A stretch of 64,000 nucleotides of DNA from Hyphomicrobium_A sp963817485 (GCA_963817485.1 CAWFOR010000021.1:5904-69903), one strand, 5' to 3'; counted from the stretch's first letter, positions 53,276-60,898 are shown. Numbers and translations are program-made. Notes: a model not told the origin generated them from the letters alone.

Positions 53276-53563
53276 ATGACACGCGACGATATCGCAAAAG
53301 AGCGAGCATTGAAGATGCACGATCTTGCGTTGTCAGTCCTTCGTGTGAAGGGAACTGTAAAACTGGACGGATTGGCCAGCGGCCTAGAGTTCAGGGGCCG
53401 ACTACTCAACATTGAGTGGCGTCCCGAGCAAGGCCAGCTTGATATTTGGTCCGGCCGCCGTGTGCTATCGGTGGAACGGTTCCGTGGCAAGCCGCAGGTC
53501 ATCCATTACGTTTCCGGACCTTGGGAACTGCATCTGATCAATGCAGCAAAGGTGGCGGCGTGA
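53276..53563 (+). CDS. Small hypothetical protein, helix then beta strands
   Basis: A 95-residue protein from ATG 53276 with AGGGGGA 4 bp upstream. The N-terminal helix (DDIAKERALKMHDLALSVLRVKG) is followed by strands (LEFRGRLLNIEWRPEQGQLDIWSGRRVLSVERFRGKPQVIHYVSGPWELHLI). No family is recognised. It follows the preceding small gene by 26 bp on the same strand, so both are probably on one transcript. Confidence 0.6.
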   Translation: MTRDDIAKERALKMHDLALSVLRVKGTVKLDGLASGLEFRGRLLNIEWRPEQGQLDIWSGRRVLSVERFRGKPQVIHYVSGPWELHLINAAKVAA

Positions 53564-53618
53564 CGGCCGCCCGCACCGACGGGTTATTGCCTCGCACTGC
53601 AACTCGCTAGTTGACCCA

Positions 53619-53720
53619 ATGACGATAGATCAATTTCTGTGGTGGTTGCTGATGTGTGCAGGCGTGATCGCGCTTGTTATGGTTGTCGCGTTCATCGAAC
53701 GAAAGAAGCGGGGTGACTGA
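53619..53720 (+). CDS. 33-residue single-pass membrane peptide
   Basis: ATG 53619 opens MTIDQFLWWLLMCAGVIALV, then MVVAFIERKKRGD, with one membrane span and a positive C-terminal end, a typical small membrane peptide. There is no clear ribosome site. It is 55 bp after the previous gene. Too short for a family call. Confidence 0.4.
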   Translation: MTIDQFLWWLLMCAGVIALVMVVAFIERKKRGD

Positions 53721-53772
53721 CGGATGTGATGCTGGCTGTGGGGAGCTTGCGCATGAAGTGCTCTAAGCTCGA

Positions 53773-54000
53773 CTAGTAAAGTTCGCTGATCGCTTCGAGG
53801 GCTAACCGGGTTAAGCAACCCAAGTCACGCTCGCCCTCTTTCACTGCTGCCATAATCTTCAAGGCCATAATCCTGCGTAGCGTGCTGCAGTTGCTGGCTT
53901 CGTCGCGGGCGACAGCCTCGACTTCCTGCCACGCAGCGTCGAGTGCGCGTGTCATCAACGCCAATTTGTGTGGGCCATAGTAGTCAGTTGGGAACGTCAC
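53773..54000 (-). CDS. Small conserved-type protein with GERD motif
   Basis: A 75-residue helical protein (MTFPTDYYGPHKLALMTRAL, DAAWQEVEAVARDEASNCST, LRRIMALKIMAAVKEGERDL). The pattern PHKLALMTRALDAAW...IMAAVKEGERD...L...AL.A is like small uncharacterised proteins in rhizobial genomes. A degenerate relative of the C-terminal part is found at 54329-54400. No function known. Confidence 0.65.
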   Translation of the reverse strand: MTFPTDYYGPHKLALMTRALDAAWQEVEAVARDEASNCSTLRRIMALKIMAAVKEGERDLGCLTRLALEAISELY

Positions 54001-54634
54001 CTGTCCGCTCCACCCTGTCTGCGGAGCTGATTATATAGATACTCCGTGAGCCGATTGTTGTTGGGGCCTACACCTTTTTAAGCAATGCAGCGCTCCCTTT
54101 ATGTTCCATTCGTCAAACTTCCGCAGGTATTGGGGGCTGAGAGCGTCGCGTGCTCCCCCTTGTATCGGCAGCGAATTCAGCACATGAATTTCCCCAACAA
54201 TCTTCCCAATGAACCCCGTAATGCCGAATTGCTCCCGCTCATGGGTAAGGCGCTTCGCGCTGCATTGGGTGATCGTCAGCGTTCTCGGCATGACGTCGCC
54301 TTCCGATCCTGCGCAAAGCGATGGCTTTGCCATCACGGCTGTTGTTGCAGGCGAACGCGATCCAGAGTGCCTGAAACGCGCAGCTTTAAGTGCCACGGTC
54401 AGCCGCAGCCCTAACAGCTGAGCCGGCGCTTGTTGCTGCGAATAGCCCCTCTTCACGCGCGTAGCTCGGACCCATCCTAGAACGGGTTGAAGGGCAACTT
54501 GCGCCGGCTTCCACGGAGGGCGGCGCTTCTTCCTGGCGAATATCAAGCGGGGTGAAGCGGTCGGAGCAGCGATACTCCGGCCGACTCTGTTTTAAGTGGG
54601 CCGCCTTAGCGCCATTGCGGCGGCTGGGCGCCGA
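54001..54634. other. Decayed intergenic stretch with a gene remnant
   Basis: About 630 bp with no intact gene. It contains the GERD-family fragment at 54329-54400, and the right end adjoins the start of the duplicated VOC-phosphatase block. Open frames on both strands are short and lack ribosome sites. Confidence 0.5.
54329..54400 (+). pseudogene. Fragment of a GERD-motif small protein gene
   Basis: The translation AITAVVAGERDPECLKRAAL, then SATV, lines up with IMAAVKEGERDLGCLTRLAL-EAIS at the C-terminus of the 53773-54000 protein, but in the opposite orientation. The 5' part of the gene is not recognisable. Confidence 0.5.
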
Positions 54635-55009
54635 CTAGGATTTCTTGTTTTTCCTCTTCGGCTCCCAGAGGCCGAGCAAGGCGCCGGTTGGGTCCGTGAT
54701 GATGCTGAGCGAACCGGCACCTTTGACCTCGGTTACGTCTTTCTTAATCTTGGCCCCAAGAGATTTCGCTTTTTTGGTCGCCTTCTTGACGTTGGCAACC
54801 TTCACATAGGCGATCCACGTTGAGTGACCGTCACGCATCGGGTTCTTCATGAGACCGCCACCCGTCCCTTCGCCGACTTTGATCAGGGTGTAGGTCATGT
54901 CCCCCATATCAAGGTCTTCAAGTTTCCATTTGAACAGCTTTCCATAGAAGGACTTCGCCTTGGCCACGTCTGTTGTCACCAGCTCGACGTGGACGAATGG
55001 GTTACCCAT
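54635..55009 (-). CDS. VOC (glyoxalase/bleomycin-resistance fold) protein, copy A
   Basis: A 124-residue VOC-superfamily protein (MGNPFVHVELVTTDVAKAKS start; YGKLFKWKLEDLDMGDMTYT; DPTGALLGLWEPKRKNKKS end). The HxE start (FVHVE) and the terminal LGLWEP strand with Glu are metal-site positions in glyoxalase-like enzymes. It resembles small VOC proteins of the 27 kDa antigen-like group. Close paralogue of copy B at 58839. It diverges from the phosphatase gene. Substrate unknown. Confidence 0.85.
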   Translation of the reverse strand: MGNPFVHVELVTTDVAKAKSFYGKLFKWKLEDLDMGDMTYTLIKVGEGTGGGLMKNPMRDGHSTWIAYVKVANVKKATKKAKSLGAKIKKDVTEVKGAGSLSIITDPTGALLGLWEPKRKNKKS

Positions 55010-55102
55010 GATCTGACCTCCTCTTGGCGCTCAAAACTCTAGCTCTACTCGTGGCTGCTTCAAAGGCCACGCAAGCTTCCCAGACAAATGGAGATAAGGC
55101 GA

Positions 55103-55735
55103 ATGCTCGTGACCCTTCTCTCTATCGTGGGGCTTCTATGCGGTGCGGCAAGCCCGATCGGATCTATGGCCTCGGTTCATCGAACTGGGTGCGAGTTGTG
55201 CCAATTTGTCGGCTCAACGCCCGGATCAGACTTCCACGCAGTAGCGCGTCCGAACGGTGGCCCAAGCCGCATCATTCTCATGCGCCATGCCGACAAGCCC
55301 GATGACCCCGATGACCCCGACTTGTCCGCGGCTGGCGAGGCAAGGGCTGAGCATCTCGCCACCTACATCCCTCAGGCATTTGCCAAGCCCGATTAGATAA
55401 TCGCGACGGCGCGATCGAAACACTCCGATCGGCCATTTGAAACCGTAGAGCCGCTGGCCCGGGGTGTGGGCGTGACGGTTCAGCACGACATCCGCGACAA
55501 GGACTTCGAGGACCTCATCGACGAAATCTTCTCGGATGAGGACTATCGAGGCAAAACGGTCGTCATCTCCTGGCATCACGGTACGCTGCCGGCAATCGCA
55601 GCGCTGCTTGGGGCTCCGGCGGGGAGTTATCCGGATCCGTGGCCCGATGACACGTACAACGTCATTCTGGATTTTCGCTACGACCCGAACTCCGGTGCCC
55701 CGCCGACAGTCACGCGGGTGACCGAGCCGTTCTAG
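55103..55735 (+). pseudogene. Histidine phosphatase family gene, copy A, broken by a stop codon
   Basis: From ATG 55103 (after GGAGATAAGG) the reading gives an exported or anchored start (MLVTLLSIVGLLCGAASPIG), CELCQF, and the phosphatase start SRIILMRHADKPDD (RHxD variant of RHG). At 55394-55396 a TAG replaces the TAC seen in copy B (KPDYIIAT). After the stop the frame continues undamaged through ARSKHSDRPFETVEPLA, VVISWHHGTLPAIAALLG (second catalytic His region) to VTRVTEPF. The intact C-terminal half suggests a recent nonsense mutation, a gene conversion, or a consensus error. Confidence 0.8.
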
Positions 55736-55977
55736 TTCGTCGCGGGCGAAATTGCGCCAAGCGCCGGCATGTTGGCTGGGACAGCAACAATTTAGCTAAG
55801 GCCGCACGCTGGAATTAAGCTTGCTTCGGACGACAGCCCAAGCAGACCGGGTTGATCCTACCTCGAAGGCGCGCGTTTTGGTAAACGGCGCCTCCCCTCA
55901 ACTAAGATGTTGCGAAGGGTTCGCTTAAACTTTTCACGGGCATCTTTCGGTTCAGGAAACGTTCGGAGTGTTGTGCC

Positions 55978-56226
55978 ATGACCGTCGAGATACGGCAGGC
56001 CGGCGCTGAGTGGCTCGTCGAAGTCCACGGAGAACCGATCGGCACAGCTCCCAGCGCCGTAGAGGCGTTGGAGCTTGCTGTGTATTGGGAAAGGCGCCTC
56101 GATTGCGTCGCGTCGTGGCGAGTGAGCCAGGAGATGCCGCCGCTGCCGCACTCACTAAGCCGCATTCTCGGTGCTGCTCAGCTCTCGGGTCGAAATACCG
56201 CGAGTTCGGATCGAACCAAAGCGTAG
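55978..56226 (+). CDS. Small hypothetical protein
   Basis: An 82-residue reading (MTVEIRQAGAEWLVEVHGEP, IGTAPSAVEALELAVYWERR, LDCVASWRVSQEMPPLPHSL) with strand-helix character, starting 3 bp after the duplicated block ends. No counterpart exists after copy B. A ribosome site is not obvious. No family recognised. Confidence 0.5.
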   Translation: MTVEIRQAGAEWLVEVHGEPIGTAPSAVEALELAVYWERRLDCVASWRVSQEMPPLPHSLSRILGAAQLSGRNTASSDRTKA

Positions 56227-56333
56227 CCTGAAGGGTGCGACCCACAGAGACCGCTACCTCATCCGCGGAGGGGCTTTCTTTGGTGTCGGCGAGAGTGCCT
56301 GCTAGAAAAGGTATCAGGCAAAGGAGATTTGCG

Positions 56334-56666
56334 ATGGCCCGTAAGCTGGAACACGCAGAATGGCAGCCCTTTCTCGACCGCGTTTCGAAGGGGCTCGCCG
56401 GAAAACAAGCTGAGATCAAGGTAGCGTCGCTCGACCTTGGCGATCAGTTACAGGCGGGATGGGTGTCGCTCATCGGCCTCGTGTACGACCCCAAAGACGA
56501 TATCGTGGAGGTCGCGCTCGAAGGCCTAGATCATATGATACACAAGCCGCGCGAGCTTTACGTCGAGGAAGAGGATGGGCAACTTTCGAGCCTTGAGGTC
56601 GTCGACGCTGACGGTGGTCGGCAAATCATAAAGCTCAAGGATATGCTGCTACTGCCCGCTGCCTAA
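56334..56666 (+). CDS. DUF5335 family protein
   Basis: A 110-residue protein from ATG 56334 with AGGAGAT 5 bp upstream. The pattern EWQPFLDRVSKGLAGKQAEIKVASLDLGDQLQAGWVSLIGLVYDPKDD ... LEGLDHMIHKPRELYVEEEDG follows DUF5335 (PF17269), a small family of unknown function with a W-x3-F-x5-S start and a D-x3-H-x5-P centre. No signal peptide. It stands alone among other small genes. Confidence 0.75.
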   Translation: MARKLEHAEWQPFLDRVSKGLAGKQAEIKVASLDLGDQLQAGWVSLIGLVYDPKDDIVEVALEGLDHMIHKPRELYVEEEDGQLSSLEVVDADGGRQIIKLKDMLLLPAA

Positions 56667-56800
56667 TCCCTCTGTTTCGATACGACTTCCGGCAAGCTTG
56701 AGCCGCCTGCGCTTTCTGATTTCGGTTGGGAATGGGATGGGGGTGGTCGCGCGGGGTTGGCGAAAAAGGTCGACATGCTTGTAGACGCGATGGAAAGCCA

Positions 56801-57079
56801 ATGCTGACTCGGATCATGGCAATGATGATGGCTGCCACGCTTGTCGCGGCGTCCCCCGCATTAGCTCAAGGGTCTAACAACACCAACCCGCGAAGGTCAT
56901 TCGGCAACTTCGGGCCGACAAGCGACGCGATAGGTCGAGCAAATCCCGGCAACCAAGCCCGCGAGCGGCCTACCGACCCTAGTCAGTTCCGCAGCCTTCC
57001 AGGCTTCGTTGCCCCATCGCAATCGCAACCGACCACACCCCTTCTTCCAGACAGCACGGGCCAAACGCCTGGACGATAA
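56801..57079 (+). CDS. Small exported protein
   Basis: A 92-residue protein with signal peptide (MLTRIMAMMMAATLVAASPALA) cut before QGSNNTNPRRS. The mature part is low in hydrophobics, rich in Pro, Gln, Ser, Arg and Asn, and probably unfolded. Start ATG 56801; no clear ribosome site. No family recognised. Confidence 0.6.
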   Translation: MLTRIMAMMMAATLVAASPALAQGSNNTNPRRSFGNFGPTSDAIGRANPGNQARERPTDPSQFRSLPGFVAPSQSQPTTPLLPDSTGQTPGR

Positions 57080-57147
57080 CTGGTTGCGTAGGGGTCGTGC
57101 CTCACACACCTCGAAGACTGGAATGTTCGCATCAGCGGAGAGGACCA

Positions 57148-57381
57148 ATGGAATACGGAACATTCAAGTTGTGGCTGACTGAACGCGGATGCCGCTTCGA
57201 TACGCAGCCAGAGCAGCGCGGAGATGGGCACGGCACGGTGACTATCCATCGTGAGGGGCGGACCGCAGAACTGCTTCTAGTTGGGGCGCGCCACGAACTT
57301 GACCCTAATTCGGTTCGCCGAGTTTGCGAAGCGCTTGATCTCAAATGGTCGGATCTCCCTGGACCTAAGAGTCGCGCCTGA
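57148..57381 (+). CDS. HicA-like small protein, copy 2
   Basis: A 77-residue protein (ATG 57148 after GGAGAGGA) highly similar to copy 1 at 50799: FKLWLTERGCRFDTQPEQRG, GHGTVTIHREGRTAELLLVG, ARHELDPNSVRRVCEALDL and tail KWSDLPGPKSRA. The HicA-like His lies in GHGTV. Its stop overlaps the ATG of the next gene by one base, so here, unlike at copy 1, there is a tightly coupled downstream gene that could be a partner. Toxin role is an inference. Confidence 0.65.
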   Translation: MEYGTFKLWLTERGCRFDTQPEQRGDGHGTVTIHREGRTAELLLVGARHELDPNSVRRVCEALDLKWSDLPGPKSRA

Positions 57382-57773
57382 TGATGTCCCTTCCACTATG
57401 GCGCGTCATGCGCATATTTCGACCGCGGGTTCAGACCGCGACCGATCTGCCTGATGAGATAGCAGATCACGCTCGTGCTCTCGCTGTGGCGCTGGCAAAC
57501 CCCAGCACGCCACACGACGAGCGCGTTGCTCTGCGGCGCGCCTTCTCAAAGAGGTTGTCCACCGAGGTCTTGTTGACACGGGTAGCTGGCTGGGACGAAT
57601 TCCACCGGGAGTTTTGGGAGAGCTACGAGGCTGCCGCGCCCAGCCATGAACCAGGCGTCTCTCGAAAAGGGGGCGGTCCGACCGCCTTGGTTAGTAGCCA
57701 GACGGACAATGAGCAACCAATGCCAGATGAACTAACCGGCACAGCGCTCAGAGGTCCAATTGCGCACGTCTAG
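57381..57773 (+). CDS. Hypothetical protein coupled to HicA-like gene
   Basis: A 130-residue protein whose ATG shares a base with the HicA-like stop (TGATG), indicating translational coupling. Residues 1-90 are helical and charged (VQTATDLPDEIADHARALAV, ALANPSTPHDERVALRRAFS, LSTEVLLTRVAGWDEFHREF); the tail is Gly/Pro/Thr-rich. It is not a HicB, having no partial RNase-H fold or helix-turn-helix. A new antitoxin type or an unrelated co-transcribed protein are both possible. Confidence 0.6.
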   Translation: MMSLPLWRVMRIFRPRVQTATDLPDEIADHARALAVALANPSTPHDERVALRRAFSKRLSTEVLLTRVAGWDEFHREFWESYEAAAPSHEPGVSRKGGGPTALVSSQTDNEQPMPDELTGTALRGPIAHV

Positions 57774-58103
57774 CTCTTGGGGGCGAGTAGCGGGATATAC
57801 CTAGAAAGGGACCCCGCGCACCCCCGCTGCGGACGGTGGCGGATTTGGCGAGAGTGGTGCCGTTGAGCGTGTTGCTTGAGAACGTCCGGCGACTCCGACG
57901 TAGGTAGTTTCCGAGCCTTTGCGGGTGGAGCTTTGTATGGACGGGTGGGCACAATGGAGTGGCCTCGCAAGATTTGTAACGAGTATTGCGTCGACTTTCC
58001 GTTTGCTCGGGGCGGCTCGACTTCTCTAGCCACGTTTGGTCGGGCCGCTTCGGTATTGAGCAGGGGAGCGAAGTAGGTCGCGTGCGAAAGGAAGAGAAGC
58101 TGA
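57774..58103. other. Intergenic stretch without a convincing gene
   Basis: About 330 bp between the HicA-coupled gene and the DUF4167-type gene. A 66-codon rightward frame at 57876-58076 lacks a ribosome site and family resemblance. No repeat or RNA was recognised. Confidence 0.45.
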
Positions 58104-58346
58104 ATGCATGATGGTCACGACGCCAAGAGATCACCACGACGCTGGTCAGGAGGTGAGCGCAAACGAGCCACTTCTGCCGTTAGAAACGGGAATCGCGATG
58201 ATACAAGCGCGAAGGCGCAAAAGAGCTACGAGAGGTACATAGCGCTCGCACGCGATGCTGCGGCAGCCGGGGACACCATTGAGATGGAGAATTGCTACCA
58301 GTACGCAGAACATTTCCTGCGCGTCATGAACGAACGAGCGACATGA
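58104..58346 (+). CDS. DUF4167-like small protein
   Basis: An 80-residue protein with a basic, unstructured N-terminal half (GHDAKRSPRRWSGGERKRAT). The helix-turn-helix-like C-terminal motif SYERYIALARDAAAAGDTIEMENCYQYAEHFLRVMNE matches the alphaproteobacterial DUF4167 core (YxxLARDAxxxGDxxxAENxxQHAEHYxR). The usual DUF4167 protein is much longer at both ends, so this is a reduced form. AAAGGAAGAG lies about 8 bp before the ATG. Function unknown; nucleic-acid binding is often presumed. Confidence 0.7.
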   Translation: MHDGHDAKRSPRRWSGGERKRATSAVRNGNRDDTSAKAQKSYERYIALARDAAAAGDTIEMENCYQYAEHFLRVMNERAT

Positions 58347-58362
58347 GCCCGCAGGCTCTCAG

Positions 58363-58572
58363 CTAGACGACTTTCAAGTTTACGGCCGCCACCTTGCCGT
58401 TACGGCCGGTCTCAGTCTCGAACGAAACCCTCTGGTTCTCATTGAGCTGGCTTAGCCCTGCTTGTTCAACAGCGCTGATGTGAACGAACACATCGTTGCC
58501 CCCGCCCTCGGGCTGGATGAAGCCGAAGCCTTTTTGGGAATTGAACCACTTCACAGTTCCTTGCTGGGCCAC
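58363..58572 (-). CDS. cspA: Cold-shock domain protein
   Basis: A 69-residue single cold-shock domain: QQGTVKWFNSQKGFGFIQPE with RNP1 (KGFGFI), VFVHISAVEQAGL with RNP2, and the end NGKVAAVNLKVV. It binds single-stranded nucleic acid and melts RNA structure. The start is a GTG (58572) that fits the family length. An in-frame extension to 58788 exists, with no known homology; it probably corresponds to the leader, as cold-shock genes usually have long 5' UTRs. It converges with the DUF4167-like gene. Confidence 0.92.
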   Translation of the reverse strand: MAQQGTVKWFNSQKGFGFIQPEGGGNDVFVHISAVEQAGLSQLNENQRVSFETETGRNGKVAAVNLKVV

Positions 58573-58838
58573 GGGGGAGATCCTCTCGTTTGAGACGTCG
58601 AGGGAAGCATGGTTATCGCGACATAGCCGGGCTGTCACGCAATTCTCTAGCGCCATTCTTATTGGCAGCCGCGTCTTCGGCATCGCCGCCAGCACTAGCT
58701 CGGAATTCAGCGCAGAAGGAACGCAGCGGCCCAGCAGAGAGCTCTTGTCGGACTGTACCTTGGCGATCGTGTAGAGCTTCCCGTTCACCTGCGGTCTCGG
58801 CCTCTCGTTCAGCGTCGGACTTTGACGTGAGCAGCGGA

Positions 58839-59225
58839 CTACGACTGCGAGTCAGGATTTCTTCTTTTCCTCTTCGGCTCCCAGAGGCCGAGCATGGCGC
58901 CGGTTGGGTCCGTGATGATGCTGAGCGAACCGGCACCTTTGACCTTGGTAACGTCCTTCTTCACCTTTGCCCCGAGAGATTTCGCTTTCTTGGTCGCCGC
59001 CTTGACGTTGGCAACCTTCACATAGGCGATCCACATCGAGTGCCCATCGGGCATCGGGTTCTTCATGAGACCGCCACCTGTTCCCTCGCCCACTTTGATC
59101 AGGGTGTAGGTCATGTCCCCCATATCAACGTCTTCAAGCTCCCACTTGAACAGTTTTCCATAGAATGACTTCGCCTTGACCACGTCTGTCGTCACCAGCT
59201 CGACGTGGACGAATGGGTTGCCCAT
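58839..59225 (-). CDS. VOC (glyoxalase/bleomycin-resistance fold) protein, copy B
   Basis: A 128-residue paralogue of copy A, about 85-90 per cent identical (MGNPFVHVELVTTDVVKAKS; YGKLFKWELEDVDMGDMTYT; DPTGAMLGLWEPKRK). The C-terminus is slightly longer (RRNPDSQS). All putative metal-site residues are kept. It diverges from the H-NS segment, with the same leader as copy A up to the GGAGATAC repeat. Confidence 0.85.
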   Translation of the reverse strand: MGNPFVHVELVTTDVVKAKSFYGKLFKWELEDVDMGDMTYTLIKVGEGTGGGLMKNPMPDGHSMWIAYVKVANVKAATKKAKSLGAKVKKDVTKVKGAGSLSIITDPTGAMLGLWEPKRKRRNPDSQS

Positions 59226-59349
59226 GGTCCGACCTCCTATTGATGATCAAAGATTAGCTCTGCGCGCGGCTGCCTGAAAGTTCCAGGTAGCTTCGTAGTT
59301 ACAGGAGATACGGAGAGTCTGCCGTCGTCTTAGCGAATTGGTCCGCCCG

Positions 59350-59394
59350 CAAAAAAAGAGGCGCCGGGTCTATAAGGAGACCGAGACGCCTCTT
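59350..59394 (-). terminator. Intrinsic terminator for the H-NS-family gene
   Basis: On the minus strand an 8-bp stem AAGAGGCG/CGCCTCTT encloses a second hairpin (GGTCT/AGACC) and is followed by a run of seven T. It lies about 130 bp after the stop of the H-NS-family gene. Confidence 0.85.
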
Positions 59395-59522
59395 GGCATG
59401 CCACGAAGCCGGGGGACGGCTGATCTTGCTCGGGGGGAGCAAGTCGCAGCAGCGGCCCCATATAGACCCATCGTCCGTTGAATGAAACAGGACGTGCCCA
59501 ATTATTTCGTCGGGGCCGGTGA

Positions 59523-59837
59523 CTAGATCTCAAAAGACTCTATCTTCGCGCCCTTCTTCACGGCATCAATAAGCCAATTTGGCTTACGGCCTCGGCCGGT
59601 CCAGGTCTGGGAGGCATCCTTAGGATTGCGATACTTGGCGACGCCAGAACCTTTGGAACCGCGTTTGCCGAAGAGTTCCTCAAGCCGGAACCCGGCCTTC
59701 TCCGCGTAGGCGCGCAGCTGATCTTTAGTTGCTTTGGCGTCTTCGGCCTTGCGCGCGATGATGGCGGCAGCGACTTTCTCTTGAAGGGTGAGCAAGTCTG
59801 CGTACGACATATTATCAAGACCGTTGGCTCGTGCCAT
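59523..59837 (-). CDS. H-NS family nucleoid-associated protein
   Basis: A 104-residue protein with the H-NS layout: an N-terminal oligomerisation helix (MSYADLLTLQEKVAAAIIAR, KAEDAKATKDQLRAYAEKAG) and the C-terminal DNA-binding domain KYRNPKDASQTWTGRGRKPNWL, containing the family core TWTGRGRKP with the AT-hook-like RGR. H-NS-type proteins silence AT-richer, often foreign DNA. It is encoded inside the split of copy B and is thus linked to the accessory region. ATG 59837 gives the family length; the upstream spacer up to 59950 should hold its promoter. Confidence 0.9.
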   Translation of the reverse strand: MARANGLDNMSYADLLTLQEKVAAAIIARKAEDAKATKDQLRAYAEKAGFRLEELFGKRGSKGSGVAKYRNPKDASQTWTGRGRKPNWLIDAVKKGAKIESFEI

Positions 59838-59957
59838 GCGACTACCTCGTTATGTGGCAGGATTGATCCTCGCGTCCTATCGTGGATGATGGGCCAAATC
59901 AATTGATAGTTCGCACCACATCGTAGTGCCTGGGCCAAGAAACCGGAGATACCGTGA

Positions 59958-60656
59958 ATGTTTGCGAGTATTGCCTGCGCCGCGATGCTTCTACTCGCTC
60001 CCGCCGGCGCGGAAGCCTCGCCTCCAGCGTTTATTGGCATTGAGACGATAGCGCGGGACACCTTAGTAGATCCCGGACGCCTCTCTTTGATCTTCGCTCA
60101 TCAAGCCGAATGCGACTTATGCCAGTACGTACGCTCGGCTCCCTCGTCCGAATTCAGCGCGGCCCCACACCCTAATGGCGGCCCAAGTCGCATCATTCTC
60201 ATGCGCCATGCCGACAAGCCAGACGACCCCGATGATCCTGATTTGTCAGCGGCCGGCGTAGCAAGAGCTGAGCATCTCGCCACCTATATCCCTCAGACAT
60301 TCGGCAAGCCCGATTACATAATCGCGACGGCGCGATCGAAACACTCGGATCGGCCATTTGAAACCGTAGAACCATTGGCCCGGGGTGTGGGCGTGACGGT
60401 TCAGCACGACATCCGCGACAAGGACTTCGAGGACCTCATCGACGAAATCTTCTCGGACGAGGCCTATCGAGGCAAAACGGTCGTCATCTCCTGGCACCAT
60501 GGGACACTGCCAGCAATCGCAGCGCTGCTTGGGGCTCCGGCGGGGAGTTATCCGGATCCGTGGCCCCATGACACGTACAACGTCATTCTGGATTTTCGCT
60601 ACGACCCGAACTCCGGTGCCCCGCCGACAGTCACGCGGGTGACCGAGCCGTTCTAG
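59958..60656 (+). CDS. Histidine phosphatase family protein, copy B (intact)
   Basis: A 232-residue protein with signal peptide (MFASIACAAMLLLAPAGAEA), CDLCQY, then the phosphatase domain: RIILMRHADKPDD (RHxD in place of RHG), DYIIATARSKHSDRPFETVEP, and VVISWHHGTLPAIAALLG with the second catalytic His. It may be an exported phosphatase. The N-terminal 70 residues differ from copy A while the remainder is almost identical, so the copies were joined to different fronts or were homogenised. Start ATG 59958 follows GGAGATACC. Confidence 0.85.
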   Translation: MFASIACAAMLLLAPAGAEASPPAFIGIETIARDTLVDPGRLSLIFAHQAECDLCQYVRSAPSSEFSAAPHPNGGPSRIILMRHADKPDDPDDPDLSAAGVARAEHLATYIPQTFGKPDYIIATARSKHSDRPFETVEPLARGVGVTVQHDIRDKDFEDLIDEIFSDEAYRGKTVVISWHHGTLPAIAALLGAPAGSYPDPWPHDTYNVILDFRYDPNSGAPPTVTRVTEPF

Positions 60657-60898
60657 TTCGTTCGTGGGCGAAATTACGCTAAGCGCCAGCATGGTGGCCG
60701 GGGACAGCAACAATTTAGCTAAGCCCGCACACTGGAATTAAGCTTGCTTCGGACGACAGCCCAAGCAGACCGGGCTGATCCTACCTCGAAGGCGCGCGTT
60801 TTGGTAAACGCCGCCTTCCCTCAGCTAAGATATTGCGAAGTGTTCGCTTAAAGTTTTCGAGCGCACTTTTGATCTCAGGAAACGTCTTGGAGTGTTGT
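60657..60898. repeat. Conserved non-coding tail shared by both phosphatase copies
   Basis: About 240 bp after the phosphatase stop are almost the same as 55736-55974, including AAGCTTGCTTCGGACGACAG and CGAAGGCGCGCGTTTTGGTA. No reading frame is conserved between the copies. The conservation simply follows the duplication unless it is a small RNA or 3' UTR function. Confidence 0.7.

Larger units (their letters stand above)
54630..55974. repeat. Segmental duplication, copy A (VOC + phosphatase + tail)
   Basis: This block (VOC gene, leader, histidine phosphatase gene and a 240-bp non-coding tail ending GGAGTGTTGT) is repeated at 58834-60898. The tail and the 3' two-thirds of the phosphatase are nearly identical between copies; the phosphatase N-terminal part differs strongly. 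Copy A carries a stop mutation in the phosphatase. Confidence 0.85.
58834..60898. repeat. Segmental duplication, copy B, split by an H-NS segment
   Basis: Second copy of the VOC-phosphatase-tail block of 54630-55974. The two copies align through the VOC gene and most of the spacer to about 59311. They align again from the phosphatase start to the end of the tail at 60898. The 0.64 kb between (59312-59944) is absent from copy A and carries the H-NS-family gene and its terminator. GGAGATAC occurs at both edges (59304-59311 and 59945-59952). Confidence 0.8.

Noticed and set aside
58573..58788. 72-residue in-frame N-terminal extension of the cold-shock protein
   Set aside because: Single cold-shock domain proteins begin at the GTG chosen; the extension shows no known domain and fits a long 5' leader.
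59330..59533. 67-codon minus-strand frame after the H-NS gene
   Set aside because: It runs through the intrinsic terminator, including its stem and T-run, so it is not coding.
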